NCBI GenBank assembly: GCA_903949225.1
Contig: CAJAYZ010000246.1
Span: 1 to 7,904 of the forward strand
Length of the DNA stretch: 7,904 nt
Direction of reading: 5' to 3'
Source of the DNA: an uncultured Planctomycetaceae bacterium
GTDB taxonomy: Bacteria > Planctomycetota > Planctomycetia > Pirellulales > UBA1268
The position numbers and the translations under genes are program-made. Below, piece by piece: positions 4,926 to 7,904 of this stretch. The notes under the pieces are model-generated. The model saw only the letters and a list, made by a program, of their open reading frames with translations. It ran no database searches and was not told the DNA's origin. Position 1 is the first letter of the stretch. Each line of letters opens with the position of its first letter.

Positions 4926-6995
4926 ATGAACGTCGCGAATGGTATCCGCCGACTGGCCGCACTGGCGCTGCTCACTTGGGCCATGCAGCCGGGCTCCGTT
5001 CCAGCCTTCGCCGACGAGGGGGCCGCAGCGGCCGCGCAGAACTCTTCCCTCCAGTGGACACCCCACCGCTCGGCCGCAACGCCGCCCGCTGCCCCGGCCC
5101 TGCCCCAGACGAGCGCCGCGCCCGCCCGCTTGCCCGAGGCAAACGATTCGCCGGCGTTTGATGCAAGCGCCGATGCAGGCCTCGACGACCGCGCGATTGC
5201 CGCCGCCGAACGGCCCCGAATGCTCCCCCCACGGCCACTCCCTCCCGAAATGGCCGCTGCCCCCTCGGCGCGCTCAGGAGTGAATCGGGCACCGGCTCCT
5301 CCCGCTGGGCCCGCTCGCCGGGCCGACGACGGACGAACGGCCACTGCTCCCCCGCGTGCCGCCAAAGCTGAGCCTTCGCTCTTCGGGATCAACGTGTTCC
5401 GCGCCCCGCAGGGGGATGTGGGCCGTCCGATGTTTGGCGCGGAAATCGTTCCGCAGCGGGATGGTGTTCGCCCCGCGGCGGCTGCCGCTGACTTTCCTCG
5501 CTCTGGCCAGCGTCTAATGGCGCCAGCCGGCCAGCGGATCGCGATGGCGCCCGGCGGCGAGCCTTCGATGATGTCGCGGATGTCCACCTCGTCGATGCCC
5601 ACCTCCTCGATGCCCCGCCCGCGCGTTCAGGCCCGCCGAGTTGCCAATCAGCCGACGCCCGCCGGTGAGCTTCCTCCGCCCGCTGGCGCGGCGGCCACCC
5701 CCGGCGCCACCGCTGTCGCGCCGAGCCGCAGCGGTCGGCCCACCCCGATGGAATCGATGACGGCCGAGCCTTCGCTGCCCGGCGGCATGCCGATGGAAGA
5801 GGAAGGGCTGACCTTCGGTGGCCCCGATGGCGACGTCGGCTTCGGCGGCATGCCGCTCGACTCGGGTGATTACGGCCCACTCTCCCCCGGCATGGATGCC
5901 TTCGACGGTGGCTTCCCCGACGACGGGATGATGCTCTCCGAGGACGGCATGCCGATGGGCATGGAGGGCATGGAGGGCATGGAAGCCCCCTGGACCGGCG
6001 AGGTCTATCTCCATGTGCCCTCGTTCTATGACGACCCCTACGCCTGCGAGGATGGCGAAGCCTGCCCGGGGTGCTCCCCGATGTGGGATCCCGAAGGACG
6101 GATCTGCGCCTATTTCCGCCGCTTCGGCCGCCCCTACTACGGCTGGCGGTGGTACCGCGACCTCACCGTCGGGGCCGGCGTGACGTCGTTCCAAAACACC
6201 ACGAACCTCGGCCTCCGCGGCAACTACGGCTTCAATGAATATGCCAACTGGTCGATGCCATTCTGGAACGCCATCGGCCTCGGCTGGCAGATCGGTATCC
6301 GCGGTGTCCAGGCCGACTTCCAGCGGACGCAGATCACCGCCGCCAACGGCAGCACGCTCCTCAACACCCACTCCCGCAACCAGGTATTCCTCACGACCGG
6401 GTTCTTCACTCGGGCCTTCGAGGGGCGCGGTCTCCAGGGTGGAGCCGTGTACGACTACCTTCAGGACAACTGGTTCGATACCACCGATCTGTCCCAGATC
6501 CGCGCCGAGATGAGCTATGTGTGGGGCTACCACGAGTTCGGATTCTGGGGTGCCGTCAATGCCTACAACGCCAACGGCGCGTTCGTGACCGGGGCCCGGG
6601 GCAACTCGGCCTCCTTCGACACCCTCGATCTCTACACCGGCTTCTACCGGCTCCAGTTCGGGGATGCCAACGAGATGAAGATTTGGGGCGGTGCCAGCGG
6701 CCAGGGGGATTACCTCACCGGCATGCTGGTGAGGGCCCCGATGTCGCGGTCGCTGGCGCTCGAGGGGACGTTCACCTATCTGATCCCCTCCTCGAGCAAC
6801 ACCGTGCAACTGCCCGACAACAGGGGCAGCCTGACCTACGCCGAGCAGGCGTGGAACGTGTCGACGAACCTCGTCTGGTACCCCGCCTGCCGGTCGCGCC
6901 GCAGCCTGGCCAGTCCCTACCGGCCGCTCTTCGACGTGGCCGACAACGGCAGCATGATCGGAACGGTGTCGGTGAACCGGCCCGTGCGTCGTTGA
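4926..6995 (+). CDS. Secreted protein with predicted C-terminal outer-membrane beta-barrel (planctomycete type)
   Basis: From the ATG at 4926 the product is 689 residues. It opens with a clear signal peptide: GIRRL, the hydrophobic core AALALLTWAM, and an AFA cleavage site near residue 29. Residues about 30-290 are low-complexity, rich in Ala, Pro, Arg and later Met, with SLFGINVFRAP (151-161) as one ordered-looking island. Residues 290-355 are Gly/Met/Asp-rich. A Cys cluster follows (C374, C380, C383, C394), then RPYYGWRWYRDLTVGAG (402-418). From about 412 to 655 there are alternating aromatic/polar strands with Gly turns (for example GLGWQIGIRGVQADF, VFLTTGFFTRAF, GGAVYDYLQDNWF, HEFGFWGAVNAY, ALEGTFTYLI), as expected of a beta-barrel in the outer membrane. 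The pattern resembles planctomycete barrel families such as those labelled BBP7 or DUF6666, which I name from memory without a search. It does not end in the usual terminal Phe strand but continues about 35 residues to PVRR. The transport or structural role is unknown. Confidence 0.8.
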   Translation: MNVANGIRRLAALALLTWAMQPGSVPAFADEGAAAAAQNSSLQWTPHRSAATPPAAPALPQTSAAPARLPEANDSPAFDASADAGLDDRAIAAAERPRMLPPRPLPPEMAAAPSARSGVNRAPAPPAGPARRADDGRTATAPPRAAKAEPSLFGINVFRAPQGDVGRPMFGAEIVPQRDGVRPAAAAADFPRSGQRLMAPAGQRIAMAPGGEPSMMSRMSTSSMPTSSMPRPRVQARRVANQPTPAGELPPPAGAAATPGATAVAPSRSGRPTPMESMTAEPSLPGGMPMEEEGLTFGGPDGDVGFGGMPLDSGDYGPLSPGMDAFDGGFPDDGMMLSEDGMPMGMEGMEGMEAPWTGEVYLHVPSFYDDPYACEDGEACPGCSPMWDPEGRICAYFRRFGRPYYGWRWYRDLTVGAGVTSFQNTTNLGLRGNYGFNEYANWSMPFWNAIGLGWQIGIRGVQADFQRTQITAANGSTLLNTHSRNQVFLTTGFFTRAFEGRGLQGGAVYDYLQDNWFDTTDLSQIRAEMSYVWGYHEFGFWGAVNAYNANGAFVTGARGNSASFDTLDLYTGFYRLQFGDANEMKIWGGASGQGDYLTGMLVRAPMSRSLALEGTFTYLIPSSSNTVQLPDNRGSLTYAEQAWNVSTNLVWYPACRSRRSLASPYRPLFDVADNGSMIGTVSVNRPVRR
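5580..5609 (+). repeat. In-frame 15-base imperfect tandem repeat (M-S/P-T-S-S)
   Basis: Two 15-base units starting at 5580 and 5595 differ at two bases and encode MSTSS and MPTSS (residues 219-228), followed by a further MP. It lies in the disordered middle part of the barrel protein and adds no domain. Confidence 0.7.
5961..5987 (+). repeat. In-frame 9-base tandem repeat (Met-Glu-Gly)
   Basis: ATGGAGGGC occurs at 5961 and 5970, with a diverged third copy ATGGAAGCC at 5979, encoding MEGMEGMEA (346-354). It sits at the end of the Gly/Met-rich segment, just before the Cys cluster of the barrel protein. Such short units change copy number readily by slippage. Confidence 0.75.
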
Positions 6996-7029
6996 GCCTT
7001 CACCTGTCAGGGCGTCGCCCCGGCTGGTG

Positions 7030-7079
7030 ATGGCCCGCCGGCTCCCGCCACGGGGTGGCACTGTGGCGGTGACGGCCAT
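7030..7079 (+). other. Bipartite stem-loop 35 bases after the barrel-gene stop
   Basis: An outer stem pairs ATGGCC (7030-7035) with GGCCAT (7074-7079), and an inner stem pairs CCGCCAC (7045-7051) with GTGGCGG (7063-7069) around an 11-base loop, with an asymmetric internal loop between them. All 13 pairs are perfect. The position fits a transcript end or an mRNA-protecting structure, but there is no T-run after it, so factor-independent termination is not supported. Confidence 0.4.
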
Positions 7080-7163
7080 GGCCCGAGCGGGTGCACAGGG
7101 GCCGGTGGCCGTGGGACCGTCGGCGGGATCGACCGGACGGGCCTCGCCTCCGCGGCAGGCCTC

Positions 7164-7179
7164 GAGGGCGACAGCCCTC
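7164..7179 (+). other. Short GC-rich hairpin
   Basis: GAGGGC (7164-7169) pairs with GCCCTC (7174-7179) around the tetraloop GACA. It is compact and stable for its size, but it is not followed by T residues, and it stands 125 bases before the next gene. It may be chance in GC-rich DNA. Confidence 0.3.
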
Positions 7180-7303
7180 TCGATCGGGCCCCGGCCTTCC
7201 GCCACCCCTGCCCCTGCCGCCCACCGACGGGTTTCTGCTATCCTTGCCGGTTCCAGGGCGCCCCTTTCGGGCCACCCCCGCTATCCAGGAATCCATCGCT
7301 GCC

Positions 7304-7904
7304 ATGCCGGAAGCAAACGATCCGTGGGCCTCCCTCGCCGATAACCTCGGCGCCGTTCCAGCGCCTGATCAGGCCGCTGCCCAGCCCACCCCCGCTCCTC
7401 AGCCTGTTCCCCCCCGCGCCGTCGAGACGCGGCGTCCCGAACCGAAGAAGCCCGCTCCCCAGACTTCCGGGGGCGACTGGACCGACATCGTCTCTGGATT
7501 GGGCCTTCAGCCAGACGCTGTTCCTCTCCGTCCTGCGGCTCCCCCGCCGCCCCCCGCGGCCCGGGAACGGGCTCCCTCACCCCCACCGGAGTCGTTCGAG
7601 CGACGTCCGGAAGGGCAACGCAGGCCGGAACGTCCCGAACATCTTCCGGAGGTGGAGCCATCCCCTCGCGATCTCCCACCGCGCGACGTCGTGGCCAATC
7701 GGGGCGTTGACGATCTCAGCTTCCAGGATCGTCCGGTCGTCGACCGTGGCTCATCCGACCGTGGCTCATCCGACCGTGGCTCATCCGACCGTCCAGCCGC
7801 CGACCGCCGGGACGACGGCGGTCGCCGGGATGACAACGGTCGCCGCGACGGGCGACGGGACGGTGGCCAGTCCTCGGGCCGCGGACGCCGCGGTGACGGC
7901 CGGC
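7304..7904 (+). CDS. Uncharacterised disordered protein, Pro-rich then Arg/Asp-rich (partial, N-terminal 200 residues)
   Basis: The frame is open from the ATG at 7304 to the right edge without a stop, giving 200 residues of a longer protein. There is no signal peptide or membrane segment. Two related 12-residue motifs, WASLADNLGAVP (8-19) and WTDIVSGLGLQP (59-70), each follow an Asp and share Trp, Leu-Gly and Pro positions; they may be short amphipathic binding motifs. Between and after them the chain is Pro/Ala-rich (about 20-125). From 147 it carries three exact DRGSS repeats and then an Arg/Asp/Gly-rich run (RRDDGGRRDD onward), like charged tails seen on some RNA-binding proteins. I do not recognise the family, and the functional domain, if any, lies beyond the window. 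AGGA at 7287-7290 is 13 bases from the ATG, a weak ribosome site. The codon pattern and conserved-looking Trp motifs favour a real gene. Confidence 0.65.
   Translation, partial: MPEANDPWASLADNLGAVPAPDQAAAQPTPAPQPVPPRAVETRRPEPKKPAPQTSGGDWTDIVSGLGLQPDAVPLRPAAPPPPPAARERAPSPPPESFERRPEGQRRPERPEHLPEVEPSPRDLPPRDVVANRGVDDLSFQDRPVVDRGSSDRGSSDRGSSDRPAADRRDDGGRRDDNGRRDGRRDGGQSSGRGRRGDGR
7742..7786 (+). repeat. Three perfect 15-base tandem repeats encoding DRGSS
   Basis: GACCGTGGCTCATCC is repeated at 7742, 7757 and 7772 with no mismatch, and GACCGT starts a fourth unit at 7787. The period is a multiple of three and in frame with the disordered protein (residues 147-161). Identity at third codon positions points to recent expansion. 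Confidence 0.9.

Larger units (their letters stand above)
6996..7303. other. 308-base intergenic region after the barrel gene
   Basis: I see no gene in this stretch; open frames across it lack a ribosome site or protein-like composition. It contains a bipartite inverted repeat (7030-7079) and a small hairpin (7164-7179). TATCCT at 7239-7244 could be a -10 for the downstream gene, but no -35 at suitable spacing is visible. Confidence 0.5.

Noticed and set aside
5514..7205. 563-codon minus-strand open frame opposite the barrel gene
   Set aside because: The plus strand has a signal peptide, a ribosome site and barrel strands; the antisense product is Gly/Glu/His-rich filler, as expected from GC-biased third positions.
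7000..7344. Small open frames on both strands in the gap after the barrel gene
   Set aside because: They are about 100 codons of Arg/Gly/Pro-rich sequence without ribosome sites, typical of chance frames in GC-rich DNA.

Overview
The window looks like a piece of a GC-rich planctomycete chromosome, most likely near Pirellulales. This is inferred from gene content: a membrane-anchored PQQ-like beta-propeller protein with an F-x-G-P entry motif, a large Ala/Pro-rich secreted protein ending in a predicted outer-membrane barrel, and a Trp-motif/disordered protein of a style common in that phylum. There is no RNA gene, insertion sequence, CRISPR array or phage gene. The region reads as ordinary chromosome with several lineage-specific proteins, and I found no clear new multi-gene system.

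Layout. On the minus strand, reading right to left, come a three-TM beta-propeller protein (3149-1341), an SDR-fold protein (1344-526) that overlaps it by an ATGA start/stop junction, and, after a 234-base gap, the 5' part of an exported protein (291 to the window edge). The last resembles the periplasmic N-terminal domain of sensor kinases or ABC-type binding proteins. On the plus strand come a cystathionine gamma-synthase of the plant-like type (3369-4625), a secreted barrel protein (4926-6995), and the 5' part of a disordered Pro- and Arg/Asp-rich protein (7304 to the window edge). The propeller and synthase genes are divergent across a 219-base region holding a plausible promoter for the synthase and a 16-base dyad.

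How the genes relate. Only the propeller and SDR genes are clearly linked, by translational coupling. The synthase would serve methionine biosynthesis (transsulfuration or its phosphohomoserine variant). The barrel protein should sit in the outer membrane. The last gene is unassigned. The plus-strand genes are 300-308 bases apart and need not form one operon.

The most interesting point is the SDR protein. It keeps the Rossmann nucleotide-binding motif and the catalytic Lys, but Asp, Thr and Phe stand where the Asn, Ser and Tyr of the catalytic tetrad are expected, so it may be a non-classical or non-catalytic SDR working with the membrane propeller protein. Long open frames opposite the propeller, synthase and barrel genes are composition artefacts of GC-rich coding DNA and are not annotated.
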